From: an uncultured Rubripirellula sp.
Lineage (GTDB): Bacteria; Planctomycetota; Planctomycetia; Pirellulales; Pirellulaceae
Assembly: GCA_938075415.1 (NCBI GenBank)
Contig: CALJHC010000003.1
Span: 124,001-188,000, forward strand
Length of the DNA: 64,000 nucleotides
Reading direction: 5' to 3'
Shown: positions 1 through 8,941 of the stretch, piece by piece
How the letters are laid out: each line of letters starts with the position of its first letter
Position numbering within the stretch: position 1 is the first letter of the stretch
Made by a program: the position numbers and the translations under genes
The notes under the pieces: model-generated
What the model was told of the DNA's origin: nothing
Seen by the model: the letters and a program-made list of their open reading frames with translations, nothing else
Database searches by the model: none

Positions 1-271
1 CGTTGTAGCAACCCGCCGTATTGGGCAGCAACGTGTAGCGATCAAGGTCGATAAAGTCCAAAATATTTTGGCCATTTCGATCGTAGAGCCTTTCCCGACG
101 CACGGCGACCGTTACGCAATCGCTGCCCGATTGCTCAAGTGAAGCACGCATTTGCTCCATCGTGTCATACCGCCCCGTTCCCACAATAAGCCGACTGCTG
201 AGGCGATGGTTACCGACCACCAATGGCGAGTCGGACAACTTTGGTTGGAAAGATTGGTTTTCGGCCGTCAC
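1..271 (-). CDS. thiG: Thiazole synthase ThiG, N-terminal ~90 residues (cut by window start)
   Basis: ThiG condenses deoxyxylulose phosphate, dehydroglycine and ThiS-thiocarboxylate into the thiazole phosphate of thiamine, in the cytoplasm. Reading the minus strand from a GTG at 271-269 gives a ThiG N-terminus: 'LVVGNHRLSSRLIVGTGRY', then 'VTVAVRR', then 'YTLLPNTAGCYN' at the window edge. These match the family hallmarks (R-L-x-V-G-T-G-x-Y, T-V-A-x-R-R, L-P-N-T-A-G-C). GTG is the only usual start codon after an in-frame TAA about ten codons upstream. The C-terminal two thirds lie outside the window. It is 119 bp downstream of thiS on the same strand, the usual thiS-thiG pairing. The identification is strong; the exact start is slightly uncertain. 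Confidence 0.88.
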   Translation of the reverse strand, partial: MTAENQSFQPKLSDSPLVVGNHRLSSRLIVGTGRYDTMEQMRASLEQSGSDCVTVAVRRERLYDRNGQNILDFIDLDRYTLLPNTAGCYN

Positions 272-390
272 GATGAACTTCTTGACTCTAAGCGTATGCG
301 GAATGGGTTAGATCGGCTGGAAAACTCAGGTCACTTCGCAACCTGTAAATTCGGGCGTTCGTTGGCCTTCACCTCATCAATCTAGTCAGC

Positions 391-594
391 TCAACCACCA
401 CCCACCAGTGTGACAACCTCCAGTTCATCACCGTTACCGATTGAATGCGACGAATGTTCCTCCCGAGGAATCACCTCGGCGTTGACTTCCACCGCCAAAT
501 AATTGGGCGGAACATCAACTCTCTTGAGAACTTCCTCGAGGGTCATTGGTCTTGGCAGATTCACCGCTTGACCGTTTACCGTAATTTCAACCAC
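391..594 (-). CDS. thiS: Sulfur carrier protein ThiS
   Basis: This 67-residue ubiquitin-like (beta-grasp) protein carries sulfur as a C-terminal thiocarboxylate for thiazole formation by ThiG. The sequence shows a short start 'VEITVNGQ', a central '[14 protein letters not shown]' and the diagnostic '[13 protein letters not shown]' ending in Gly-Gly. The length is typical. The start codon is GTG (594-592), preceded at good spacing by AAGGGATAACTG. It lies directly upstream of thiG on the same strand. No TPP riboswitch signature was seen in the ~300 bp upstream. Confidence 0.93.
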   Translation of the reverse strand: MVEITVNGQAVNLPRPMTLEEVLKRVDVPPNYLAVEVNAEVIPREEHSSHSIGNGDELEVVTLVGGG

Positions 595-803
595 CAGTTA
601 TCCCTTGTTTTCCATTCAACTAGACCCCGAAAGGAATCCATTCGAAATGGGTCGACCATCGGAAGAAATTCCCGAAACGTTTCCGACTACATGATTGCTA
701 TTGTTGTGATTTCCTGAAACCCGGAGCGTTTTCTTTTGGCTCGCTGAGCGATTGTGAACCTTCTCGTTGCCCCCCCGAATGTTACCGAGCGATGTCACCC
801 AAT

Positions 804-837
804 GAAAAACTCACTACATCAGGTGACGCAGTGAGTT
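804..837 (-). terminator. Probable rho-independent terminator after the sugar isomerase gene
   Basis: On the minus strand an 8-bp stem (808-815 paired with 830-837, AACTCACT/AGTGAGTT) encloses a 14-nt loop and runs into TTTC, giving a short U-rich end. It starts about 57 bp after the stop codon at 894, the expected place. It would separate the isomerase from thiS. The U-tract is short, so efficiency is uncertain. Confidence 0.55.
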
Positions 838-893
838 CGAGTGTTGGGTAGCAAGGGACCCCTTCAGGCAATGTTTGCAAACAGACCAAACCT

Positions 894-1895
894 TTAGTTC
901 GCTTCGTCAAAGGCAGAATCAAAGGCTCGATTGCTCGGTGAGAAATCCAGTTTCTTGGTGAATTCACAGGCTTCTCTTGCCCCAAAGGTTCGTTCCATGC
1001 CACTGTCCTCCCATTCGATCGACAAGGGTCCTTGGTAATCAATGTCGTTCAGGGCGCGAATGATTTCCTCAAAGTTAACGCCTCCGCGACCGGGACTTCG
1101 GAAATCCCAACCGCGACGATGATCGCCAAAGTTAAGGTGGCTGGCAAGAATTCCACTGCGACCGTCTAATTTGACAATCGCGTCCTTGACGTGCACATGG
1201 TAGATGCGATCAGGGAACGCTCGAATGAATTCAACTGGATCCACGCCCTGCCAGATTAGGTGACTTGGATCAAAGTTGAAACCAAACTCGGGTCGATGAT
1301 CCAGAGCTTCTAACGCCCGTTGGGCAGTGTGAATATCAAAAGCGATTTCGGTTGGATGCACCTCAAGAGCAAAGCGGACTCCACATTCACCAAAAACATC
1401 CAGGATTGGATTGAACCGCTCAGCAAGCAAATCAAAACCAGCATCAATCATGCTCGGTGGAACGGGAGGAAAAGAGTAGAGAAGGTGCCAGATGCTGCTT
1501 CCGGTAAAACCATTGACCACCTCCACGCCGAACTTTTGTGCCGCACGGGCTGTGTTCATTAGCTCGTCTGAGGCCCGCTGGTTCACTCCCGCAGGATCAC
1601 CGTCACCCCAAACGTACGGCGGCAAAATTGCTTCATGCCGCTCATCGATCAGGTCCAAGACCGCTTGCCCAGCCAAGTGAGCGCTGATGGCGTGGCATTG
1701 CAATCCCGCATCATCAAGTTGTTTGCGTTTGTTGTCGCAATAATCGTCCTCAGCAATGGCCCGATCCACTTCAAAGTGGTCACCCCAGCATGCTAATTCA
1801 ATTCCGTCATAGCCGAAATCGGCAGTCATTCGAGCCATTTCTTCGATCGGAAGATCTGCCCACTGGCCAGTAAAAAGGGTAACGGGGCGTGCCAT
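894..1895 (-). CDS. Sugar phosphate isomerase/epimerase family protein (xylose isomerase-like TIM barrel)
   Basis: A 333-residue cytoplasmic protein of the AP-endonuclease-2/xylose isomerase-like TIM-barrel family, whose members isomerise or epimerise sugars and inositols with a divalent metal. Candidate metal ligands sit in family positions: Glu in 'FALEVHPTE', Asp/His in '[10 protein letters not shown]', His in 'YHVHVKDA', Glu in 'LSIEWEDSG'. The N-terminus '[16 protein letters not shown]' is the natural start: its ATG at 1895 has GGAG about 8 nt upstream. A 16-codon upstream extension is open but has no such signal. No signal peptide. Planctomycetes carry many such paralogues, often in sugar catabolism; the substrate cannot be read here. 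It stands alone, with a terminator downstream. Confidence 0.85.
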   Translation of the reverse strand: MARPVTLFTGQWADLPIEEMARMTADFGYDGIELACWGDHFEVDRAIAEDDYCDNKRKQLDDAGLQCHAISAHLAGQAVLDLIDERHEAILPPYVWGDGDPAGVNQRASDELMNTARAAQKFGVEVVNGFTGSSIWHLLYSFPPVPPSMIDAGFDLLAERFNPILDVFGECGVRFALEVHPTEIAFDIHTAQRALEALDHRPEFGFNFDPSHLIWQGVDPVEFIRAFPDRIYHVHVKDAIVKLDGRSGILASHLNFGDHRRGWDFRSPGRGGVNFEEIIRALNDIDYQGPLSIEWEDSGMERTFGAREACEFTKKLDFSPSNRAFDSAFDEAN

Positions 1896-2545
1896 GAAGG
1901 TCTCCAAGGGGAACGAGCCAAGACGAAAAGCGAATACGATCAAGTCATATTTTGCGCTTCCTTCGGCTCATACTGCAACATCCCGCAATCATCGCCCCTG
2001 AGCGTTTTGCATTTAAATCAGTAAAGCGGGGAAGGGTGGGGTGACTCAAGATTGCCAAATCATGGAAATCGCGGGCTTCACAGGGCGATCGTTTGAGAAA
2101 TTACCTGCCAGAAAGTTTTTGTTGAAATGTTACCTGGCCTTGCTTGATCGATGCAAAAATGACCGCTCAAACAGATCGGAATCCGATAGAATCCAAAGCG
2201 ATCTTGAGATGGTGTGCATTGGGGCAAAAATTCGAGAAATCCCCCCTCGATGCACGACCCGAAACAATAATGAAAATAATTCGCTGGAAAAACCTTCTGG
2301 TTGACCCAGCCGTAACGACTGCAACGATGGTGGGTTGTTTCCGGGTTGCCCGATCAGGAATGCTGGCTCTCGGCCTCGCCATGATCGACCGAAACACTCT
2401 CTTGAGAGGCGGTTCGTATTGCGAAAAACAGCGAATTGCAAATTTCAAACCGTCGGCAAGAATCAACTCACTGTCTAGAATGAGACAGAGCCGCACCCAA
2501 CGGCCAACGATGATGGGTTCCGACTTCATTTGGAGATAAAGAAGC
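1896..2545. other. Intergenic region, no gene recognised
   Basis: A 650-bp gap between divergent genes. Several ORFs of 60-200 codons exist on both strands, but none has recognisable composition, a motif or a convincing start. It must hold the promoters of both flanking genes; no clear -35/-10 pair was identified. The end carries the ribosome-binding site TTTGGAGATAAAGAAGC for the gene at 2546. Confidence 0.5.
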
Positions 2546-3676
2546 ATGCACAGCAAAACTTTTTCACGAATGCTCATCGCATCAGGATTGATCCTCAGCG
2601 CCTTTTGGTTCTCTGAAAAAGGCATTGGCCAGATTCCCTCGGATGAGTCAGGGAAAATCTCGATGGAAGATGCCGCTTCGAAGGGAATTGAATTTCTGAG
2701 GCAACGGGGGCAGGGTGACAATGGAGCGTTCAGTCCCGAATCGGGTGCCGCCGTCACGGGGCTTTGCGTGCGTGCGATTCTTGAACACCGCCCCCAAGCT
2801 ATTGCAGACCCTGTTGTAAAACGTGCCCTTGCATTCCTTGAGTCAAAAGTTCAACCCGATGGTGGCATCTACACCCAAGGCTCGAAACACCGCAACTATG
2901 AAACCTCCGTTGCCATCGGTGCCTTGATCAAAGCAAATCAGGAAGGCAAGTACGACAGTACGCTCAAACGCGCTGAACTGTTTCTCAGAGGCTTACAGTG
3001 GGACGAGGACGAGGGAGCTAGCCCTGAGGACGCAGCCTATGGCGGCGCCGGCTACGGAAGCCATGAGCGACCCGACCTTTCCAACACCTCTTTTCTGATC
3101 GATGCCCTGCGTGATCTGGGAAATGACTCACAGGACGATGCGATACAAAAGGCCCTGCTCTTTGTCAAAAGAACCCAGAACCTACCGGGTCATGGCAATG
3201 ACACTCCCCATGCCGAAGCCGTGGGGGACGGAGGTTTCTACTACACGCCTGCAGCAGGCGGACAGAGCCAAGCCGGTGAAACATCGGGTGGTGGCCTTCG
3301 AAGCTACGGATCAATGACCTATGCCGGACTTAAGAGCATGATCCATGCGGGCTTGACCGCAGATGACCCACGTGTCGCTGCGGCAATGGAATTTATTCGC
3401 AAGCATTACAGCTTGACGGAGAATCCAGGAATGGGCCATGCCGGACAATTCTATTACTACCACACGTTTGCCAAATCGTTGCATGTCGCGGAGGTTGACA
3501 TTCTCGATGACGATTCAGGAACACCCCATGATTGGCGGCAAGAACTAGGTTCGCAATTGGTCGAAATGCAACAAAAGGATGGCTCTTGGGTAAACCAAGA
3601 GAATGACCGATGGATGGAGGGTGACCGTCAACTTGTGACTGCGTATGCGTTGTTGGCACTCGCCAACTGCAAGTAA
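2546..3676 (+). CDS. Exported prenyltransferase/squalene-oxidase-like repeat protein (alpha/alpha toroid)
   Basis: A 376-residue exported protein. Residues 1-29 form a signal peptide (basic start, 'MLIASGLILSAFWF', cleavage near 'GIGQ'). The mature part holds repeated helical-pair units of the terpene cyclase/prenyltransferase toroid type: 'GLCVRAILEHRP', 'ALAFLESKVQPDGGIY', 'SFLIDALRDLG', 'GLKSMIHAGL', 'MQQKDGSWVNQ', 'YALLALANC'. The Gln-x-x-x-Gly-x-W-like elements fit, but the acidic catalytic motifs of squalene-hopene cyclase (DxDD) are absent, so cyclase activity is unlikely. Such proteins are common in planctomycetes with unknown function. The start has a good Shine-Dalgarno (GGAG). It is monocistronic as far as can be seen. 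Confidence 0.8.
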   Translation: MHSKTFSRMLIASGLILSAFWFSEKGIGQIPSDESGKISMEDAASKGIEFLRQRGQGDNGAFSPESGAAVTGLCVRAILEHRPQAIADPVVKRALAFLESKVQPDGGIYTQGSKHRNYETSVAIGALIKANQEGKYDSTLKRAELFLRGLQWDEDEGASPEDAAYGGAGYGSHERPDLSNTSFLIDALRDLGNDSQDDAIQKALLFVKRTQNLPGHGNDTPHAEAVGDGGFYYTPAAGGQSQAGETSGGGLRSYGSMTYAGLKSMIHAGLTADDPRVAAAMEFIRKHYSLTENPGMGHAGQFYYYHTFAKSLHVAEVDILDDDSGTPHDWRQELGSQLVEMQQKDGSWVNQENDRWMEGDRQLVTAYALLALANCK

Positions 3677-4485
3677 ACTTGCACGAACACCTGACGATCC
3701 GAATTAAATCAGCTTGATCAGACTTGAGAAGACTTCTCGGCGGGTGAGCCTCAGCACTGGCTGGGAAACATCCTTTCGGTCCTGTGAGATGACTGCCTCA
3801 AGAGAGCAGGCTTGGGTGTGTCGTCTCTCGCGAACACTCGCCTGACCTTCAAATCAAGCAGACGGCTAGCAGCGAAAAATCGACTTCAGGCCGACTCTTT
3901 TTAACCTTGCTGATCCCAGTGAATGATCCCAGTGAATGATCCCGGTGAATGACTACGGTGAGGCAATTAAAAGAGGCGGATCGACCAGCTCGGTCCTTTG
4001 AGCCAGGCCAGAGAGAATGAATTCGCCTGACAAGTCATCTCTTTCTGAACCTCATCCCAAGGTTGCCTTACCCACTTTCCCGAAAGCAGTTAGCAGGGCG
4101 GCATTTGTTCTCTGGGTAACCATGTGGTCGTGATCACCGCTGCTTAACCGCTGACAGCCCAGTGAGTCCGTTCACATCAACCGTTTCGCTACCAGACGAT
4201 TGCTCGGTTTTTCTCGATCAAAACAGAATCATCCCCGAAGCCTCTCTGGTGCTTCCCGGGACAGTGTGGCCAGACGAACAAGGACTAGCCTCATTGCCCC
4301 CGCGACAGATCCCCCCAAGCAAGTTCCCCCGCGATTGAAAAGTTACCGATCGAGTCGAGTCCGAATGGTGCTTGATTTTCACCACTCCTGGAAAACCAGC
4401 TCCGAACGCTAACCCAAGCGATGAAAACGGTTATGATCTGTTGTCAAACATTACTCAATCATGCCCTGTTTCCAAGAATTCAGCC
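3677..4485. other. Intergenic region with a short tandem repeat, no gene recognised
   Basis: About 800 bp without a convincing gene. It contains four tandem copies of a 13-bp unit near 3911-3962 (listed separately). An ORF at 4200-4412 and an N-terminal extension of the next gene (4372-4485) look non-coding; the extension has no ribosome-binding site and lies before a clear signal peptide start at 4486. Confidence 0.5.
3911..3962. repeat. 13-bp tandem repeat, four copies
   Basis: The unit TGATCCCAGTGAA occurs twice exactly (3911-3936), then with one change (TGATCCCGGTGAA, 3937-3949), then as a degenerate fourth copy (3950-3962). It lies in non-coding DNA. A graded decay towards one end suggests slippage followed by mutation. 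Confidence 0.9.
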
Positions 4486-5739
4486 ATGCGTTGCCTGTCG
4501 CTTCTTCAAGCCTTCCTACTGACCATTACCCTGACCTTATCGCCGGCATTTGCTCAAGAAGCGAAACCGGAGGTCGGCCCGAACAGCTCTTGGGTAACTT
4601 CGATCACCAGAATCGGGCAGTCAAATCAGTTCGCAGCATCGTCGGCTAATGGCCTATTGATGCAGGAATCATCGGTTGACTCCTTCTCCAATTCAGATCT
4701 CGGTATAAGAATTCCTCTTTACAGTCACCCCGCTGCCGTCTGGTGCATCGCAAGCACCGCGGATGGCAAGACTTTAGTCAGCTCGGACTACCGAGGTAAC
4801 TTGGCTGTTTTTGACATGGTCACATCAAAAGCAACGATGCATGAAAAGGCTTTGGATCGATGGTGCCAAACATTGATTATCTCTCCAACGAATGATTCTG
4901 CGATTGCAGGAAACGAGGCGGGAAAGATTATGATTTGGGATTTCGCCAGTAACGCGATCAAATCAAGTGTCGAACTTGATGGCCATGCAGTAACGGGACT
5001 TACGATCTCACCGGATCATTCAATTCTCGCCGCGAGCGATGGCGCTGGCCATGCTCACCTGCTCAAATGGCCAACTCTTGAAAAAATTGGCCAGGTGAAA
5101 GTATGTGAAGCTACCGCTTGGAGCATCGCGTTTGACATGTCAGGCCAAACGCTTTTGGTCGGCGGTGGCGATAACAAAATCTACCGACTTGCAGCAAAGG
5201 TTGACGCAACACCAGAAACACTCGCTGTTGGCACTGACTGGATAACGAACTTGACAATCGCACCCTCAGGATACCTTGCCGCAAGTGAAGTTAGCGGTCG
5301 TATCCACTTCATCAATCTCAATCAACCCGCATCCAATTCGCCAACATCCATCATGGCCCCCAGTGGTGTTTGGTCGCTCTTCTGGAACGGGAACTCACAA
5401 CTTCTTGTTGGAACGAGAAAGAATGGCATCGTCGGTGCCGGTCAAACATGGCAATGGGAAACATCAACCCAAACCCCGGCAACTGAAACTGGTAGTGAAG
5501 CCGACATGAATCAGAAGCAGATGGAAAAAGAAGAATCCAGTACGCCGGAGAAAGCAGAACCACCTGCAGAGAAACCGGCAGAGGAGAAACCGGCAGAGAA
5601 ACCTGCTGAGAAACCTGCTGAGAAACCTGCTGAGAAACCAGATCCTGCCAAGGCAGCACCAGAAGCGGACAAAGCACCACCCGAAGATTTGAAAAAAGAG
5701 AACACACCAGCTGACCCAGCTGAGAATGAGAAGAAATGA
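4486..5739 (+). CDS. Exported WD40-repeat protein with Pro/Glu/Lys-rich tail
   Basis: A 417-residue protein with a signal peptide (residues 1-24, ending 'SPAFAQ'), then about six WD40-like blades: 'WCIASTADGKTLVSSD', 'TLIISPTNDSAIAGNE', 'GLTISPDHSILAASD', 'SIAFDMSGQTLLVGG', 'NLTIAPSGYLAAS', 'SLFWNGNSQLLVGT'. Six or seven blades normally close a beta-propeller used for protein binding. The last ~85 residues are low-complexity, with a run of Ala-Glu-Lys-Pro units encoded by near-identical 12-bp repeats (about 5569-5640). ATG 4486 is preferred over the upstream ORF start because the signal peptide begins there. No enzymatic motif. Function in the cell envelope is inferred only from the export signal. 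Confidence 0.8.
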   Translation: MRCLSLLQAFLLTITLTLSPAFAQEAKPEVGPNSSWVTSITRIGQSNQFAASSANGLLMQESSVDSFSNSDLGIRIPLYSHPAAVWCIASTADGKTLVSSDYRGNLAVFDMVTSKATMHEKALDRWCQTLIISPTNDSAIAGNEAGKIMIWDFASNAIKSSVELDGHAVTGLTISPDHSILAASDGAGHAHLLKWPTLEKIGQVKVCEATAWSIAFDMSGQTLLVGGGDNKIYRLAAKVDATPETLAVGTDWITNLTIAPSGYLAASEVSGRIHFINLNQPASNSPTSIMAPSGVWSLFWNGNSQLLVGTRKNGIVGAGQTWQWETSTQTPATETGSEADMNQKQMEKEESSTPEKAEPPAEKPAEEKPAEKPAEKPAEKPAEKPDPAKAAPEADKAPPEDLKKENTPADPAENEKK

Positions 5740-6100
5740 CGGTAACGAGCCTCTTTTGAGGCGAGAGTAACGACAGATGGTCGCTGGTGTCGGGCCCTGC
5801 CCCAATGAAGCAGGAATCGCCTTACGGCGAAGTCCAGTGACCGATGGCATCAAAAACAAGGTCAGCATGGTAAGCTGCAGTGTTTCCGCTGAATTCCTCG
5901 AGATGTCCCTGCGTGGGAGAGCCGAGAGTCACTTGGTGACAGAACTGAGATCAACGCAAAAATTGATTTCGATTGAATAACTTGACCACCGTTTGTGCAC
6001 CAAAGACGAGAAACCACTCACGATCACGCCCCATCATCACAATCATTCAATCAGCCTCGATGACCCCACTCCAATCCCCTAATTGCGGAGAACCTATACT
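5740..6100. other. Intergenic region, no gene recognised
   Basis: A 361-bp gap. A weak 5-bp inverted repeat (GCCTC/GAGGC, 5749-5762) follows the WD40 stop but has no T-run, so it is not called as a terminator. The end carries GCGGAGAACCTATACT, the ribosome-binding site for the gene at 6101. Confidence 0.4.
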
Positions 6101-6514
6101 ATGAAATCTCCATTGCAGGCGATGCGGGATTTGCTGAACGAAGACAAACGCTACAAGCTTGAAGCGTACCAATTCATTCGGGAGGCACTTCAATACGCCA
6201 ACGAGAACCTTAATCTGGGTGACGCAGATTCCGAAAAACCGGAAAAGCAGGGCCCTCAACACATCACCGGCCAGCAGCTCTGTGAGGCGTGCCGCCTGTA
6301 CGCCATCGAGCAATACGGCTACCTGTCCAAAATGGTGCTCGCCAATTGGGGCATCCATTCAACCAGCGACTTCGGCGAAGTGGTATACAATTTGATCCGC
6401 ATCGAGCAGATGAGAAAAAACGAATCGGATCGTCGCGAAGATTTCAACGACATCTACACCTTTGATGACGCATTCGAACCGAATTTTGAGTTTGCTTTCC
6501 ATGACCAAGATTAA
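6101..6514 (+). CDS. Planctomycete/Verrucomicrobia-restricted conserved protein (TIGR04138-like)
   Basis: A 137-residue cytoplasmic protein with no signal peptide or membrane segment. It resembles the small protein family restricted to Planctomycetes and Verrucomicrobia: 'YKLEAYQFIREALQYA', 'HITGQQLCEACRLYAIEQYG', 'LANWGIHSTSDFGEVVYNLI', then an acidic C-terminus with 'DFNDIYTFDDAFE'. Function is unknown. ATG 6101 has GGAG upstream and begins at the family's usual start; a TTG extension to 6083 overlaps the Shine-Dalgarno and is rejected. It lies 10 bp before an exported methyltransferase and probably shares its transcript. Confidence 0.8.
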   Translation: MKSPLQAMRDLLNEDKRYKLEAYQFIREALQYANENLNLGDADSEKPEKQGPQHITGQQLCEACRLYAIEQYGYLSKMVLANWGIHSTSDFGEVVYNLIRIEQMRKNESDRREDFNDIYTFDDAFEPNFEFAFHDQD

Positions 6515-6524
6515 AAGAAGAACC

Positions 6525-7451
6525 ATGAGCATCACTCTCAAGATTGCAAAAGATCGATCCTTCATCACCCGACCGCTTTGGTTCGTTGCCCTTTGCTCCC
6601 TGACAATCTCTTTTTCGATATTCAATGCGTCATCGAATGCTTGGTGCCAAACGCTGTCAGCGGCGGATCTGCCCCAAACCACTGATGTCGCACCAACTGA
6701 CCCCGAGGCAGAAGAACAAAAGACCAGTTCCGCAACGCTCTCAGATCAACCTGCCAAACGAGCTGAACGTCCTAGACCCCAAGAAGACGCACGCAAGACC
6801 TATCAAGGACGAGTTCTGGCAAAACCGATGTCACACCTCGGAGCAAGTTGGCTTGTTCGTGAGGAGCGAGATCAGGAAGAAAACGCAAGTTTGTCATTTC
6901 AGCAATTAAAACTCGAACCAGGGATGACAGTTTGCGACCTTGGTTGCGGAAACGGATATTGGACGATCCCAATGGCCAAAAAGGTTGGCGCTGAGGGTAA
7001 AGTCCTGGCAGTGGATATCCAAAAAGAGATGCTAATAAAACTTCGGGAACGGTCGGCCAGATTTAATTTTACTCACATCGAACCAATTCGCAGTACCGTT
7101 GATGATCCCAAACTGCCAGCCAATGAAGTTGACTTGCTTTTGATGGTTGACGTCTACCACGAGTTTTCACATCCCGAATCGATGCTTTGGGGCATTCGTC
7201 GCTCGCTAAAACCAACAGGTGTGGTCGCACTGCTGGAATACCGAGAGGAAGACCCTCGTGTTCCAATCAAACCATTACATAAGATGTCGAAAACGCAGAT
7301 TTTGAAAGAATATCGCGAAAATGGTTTCAAGCTCGTCCGGGAATTCAACTCCCTTCCATGGCAGCACCTGATGTTTTTCGCTCGGGATGATAGCCCGCTC
7401 AAGAAGATTGAAGCGGTCCCCACACAACAGGTACTCGAGGAACTCGAGTAG
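6525..7451 (+). CDS. Class I SAM-dependent methyltransferase with N-terminal signal/anchor sequence
   Basis: A 308-residue protein with a Rossmann methyltransferase core: motif I 'VCDLGCGNGYW' near residues 132-142, 'VLAVDIQKEM' for the acidic ribose-binding residue, 'LLLMVDVYHEF' as motif IV. The first ~42 residues are basic then hydrophobic ('PLWFVALCSLTISFSIF') and end in 'SSNAWCQ', a plausible signal peptidase site, followed by a Pro/Glu-rich linker. An exported or membrane-tethered methyltransferase is unusual because SAM is cytoplasmic. ATG 6525, with AAAAGAAGAACC upstream, lies 10 bp after the preceding stop; longer starts would overlap that gene. Substrate unknown. Confidence 0.8.
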   Translation: MSITLKIAKDRSFITRPLWFVALCSLTISFSIFNASSNAWCQTLSAADLPQTTDVAPTDPEAEEQKTSSATLSDQPAKRAERPRPQEDARKTYQGRVLAKPMSHLGASWLVREERDQEENASLSFQQLKLEPGMTVCDLGCGNGYWTIPMAKKVGAEGKVLAVDIQKEMLIKLRERSARFNFTHIEPIRSTVDDPKLPANEVDLLLMVDVYHEFSHPESMLWGIRRSLKPTGVVALLEYREEDPRVPIKPLHKMSKTQILKEYRENGFKLVREFNSLPWQHLMFFARDDSPLKKIEAVPTQQVLEELE

Positions 7452-7541
7452 AATCTTGTTCTAATCAACTGAAACGTCCCAGATGACCCTCTTGTGTCGG
7501 GACGGATAATTCCATTCCATGCTTACAGGGAACACCTCAGA

Positions 7542-8858
7542 ATGTCGGTCAGACTTCGCCTTAACATCATGATGTTCTTCCAGTTTTTTGTCTGGGGGGT
7601 CTTCTTTGTCACGATGGGAACCTATCTCGGCAAATTATTCGATGGTGAGGAAGGTCTCAACTCCATCATCGGCAGCAGTTACGCAACGCAGACTTGGGCC
7701 GCATTGTTTGCTCCATTAATCGTCGGCTTCCTTGGCGATAGACTGATGAACAAAGAACGCCTCAATGGAATCCTGCACCTGATCGGTGCAGCGTTACTTT
7801 GGCGGGTCAGCACATTGCAAAATTCAGAGGAGATCTTCTGGACATTGCTCGCGTTCTTCATCTGCTACATGCCCACACTCGCGTTGGTCAACACCATCAC
7901 GTTTCAGAATGTCAAAGATGTCGAAAGTGAATTCCCGAAAATCCGACTTTGGGGAACGATTGGATGGATCTTTGCTGGCCTAACCATCTCGGAGTCCTTT
8001 TTTGGAGTCTTCGCTTTACCGCTGCTTCCGGGCATTGAAGACGCTGACACCACCAGCGTCCAATTCAAGATCGCCGCAATCGTCAGTTTAATCTACGGGA
8101 TATTCAGCTTCACCCTTCCCGCCTCACCACCAGAGGGTAAAGGTGAACCGGTCAATATCCTCAAGGTTCTCGGGTTCGATTCACTCACCCTGATGCGTAA
8201 CCCCTCCTACCTTGTCTTTGCTGTTTGTTCATTCCTCATCTGCATTCCACTCGCTTTCTATTACGCCCGAACAGGTGAATTCGTTAGTAACGTTCACTTC
8301 GGAAGTCAGACCGCTGGGGTCATGGCACTCGGTCAGGTAAGCGAGATCTTCTTCATGGCTCTCGTTCCCTTTTTTCTCATTCGCCTGGGTGTCAAAAAAA
8401 TGCTGCTGATCGGCATGCTGGCCTGGGCGCTTCGATATGGGCTTTTCGGTCTATTTCCCGAGAACGCCGCTTTAGTTGTCATAGGCATTGCCATGCACGG
8501 CATTTGCTATGATTTTTTCTTTGTCACCGGACAGCTGTACACAGACCGCGTCGCACCAAAAGAAATGCGAACCAGTGCACAAGCACTCGTTGGTTTGCTC
8601 ACCTATGGCGTTGGAATGCTGGTTGGCAATTACGTCCTCGGCTGGTGGGGTGACCGAATCGAACTGGACCCAACTACCGAAGCAGGTTGGCTGGAAAAGG
8701 GCGGAGAATTCTGGATGCTTCCCGCAGTACTGGGGCTGGGAGTTGCAGTTCTGTTCTTCCTCACTTTTTGGGACAAATCCAATGCTGCCCAAACAACCCC
8801 CGGTAACGAAGAGGACCAACAGGATGAACAAACCGATGGCGCCGCACTGGAAGGTTAG
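7542..8858 (+). CDS. MFS transporter, nucleoside:H+ symporter type
   Basis: A 438-residue inner-membrane protein with about 12 hydrophobic segments. The opening 'LRLNIMMFFQFFVWGVFFVTMGTY' region, 'FPKIRLWGTIGWIFAGL' after segment 4 and 'PKEMRTSAQALVGLLTYGVG' late in the protein match the NupG/XapB-like nucleoside:H+ symporter family, often found in planctomycetes as generic MFS proteins. It would import nucleosides or a related solute with protons. ATG 7542 is chosen because the family starts there; a GTG start at 7494 adds 16 atypical residues. It is the last gene of the 6101-8858 unit and is followed by a strong terminator at 8906. Confidence 0.85.
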   Translation: MSVRLRLNIMMFFQFFVWGVFFVTMGTYLGKLFDGEEGLNSIIGSSYATQTWAALFAPLIVGFLGDRLMNKERLNGILHLIGAALLWRVSTLQNSEEIFWTLLAFFICYMPTLALVNTITFQNVKDVESEFPKIRLWGTIGWIFAGLTISESFFGVFALPLLPGIEDADTTSVQFKIAAIVSLIYGIFSFTLPASPPEGKGEPVNILKVLGFDSLTLMRNPSYLVFAVCSFLICIPLAFYYARTGEFVSNVHFGSQTAGVMALGQVSEIFFMALVPFFLIRLGVKKMLLIGMLAWALRYGLFGLFPENAALVVIGIAMHGICYDFFFVTGQLYTDRVAPKEMRTSAQALVGLLTYGVGMLVGNYVLGWWGDRIELDPTTEAGWLEKGGEFWMLPAVLGLGVAVLFFLTFWDKSNAAQTTPGNEEDQQDEQTDGAALEG

Positions 8859-8905
8859 TCACCCCTCCCTTCGATTGCTAATCAATCTTTAACAGTGGAT
8901 CGCGT

Positions 8906-8941
8906 AGGTCCGATCGTCGAGCGACGGTCGGACCTTTTTTT
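8906..8941 (+). terminator. Rho-independent terminator
   Basis: The 8-bp perfect outer stem AGGTCCGA (8906-8913) / TCGGACCT (8928-8935) has an inner part that extends the stem (TCGTC/GACGG with a G-T pair), followed by a run of T to 8941. It lies 48 bp after the MFS stop codon. Confidence 0.9.

Noticed and set aside
595..803. TPP riboswitch upstream of thiS
   Set aside because: I looked for the conserved CTGAGA and ACCTGATCTGG-like elements on the minus strand and saw neither.
5351..5868. Long minus-strand ORFs antisense to the WD40 protein tail
   Set aside because: They are mirror images of the Ala-Glu-Lys-Pro repeats (giving Phe/Leu/Ser/Arg repeats) and have no start signal or motif.
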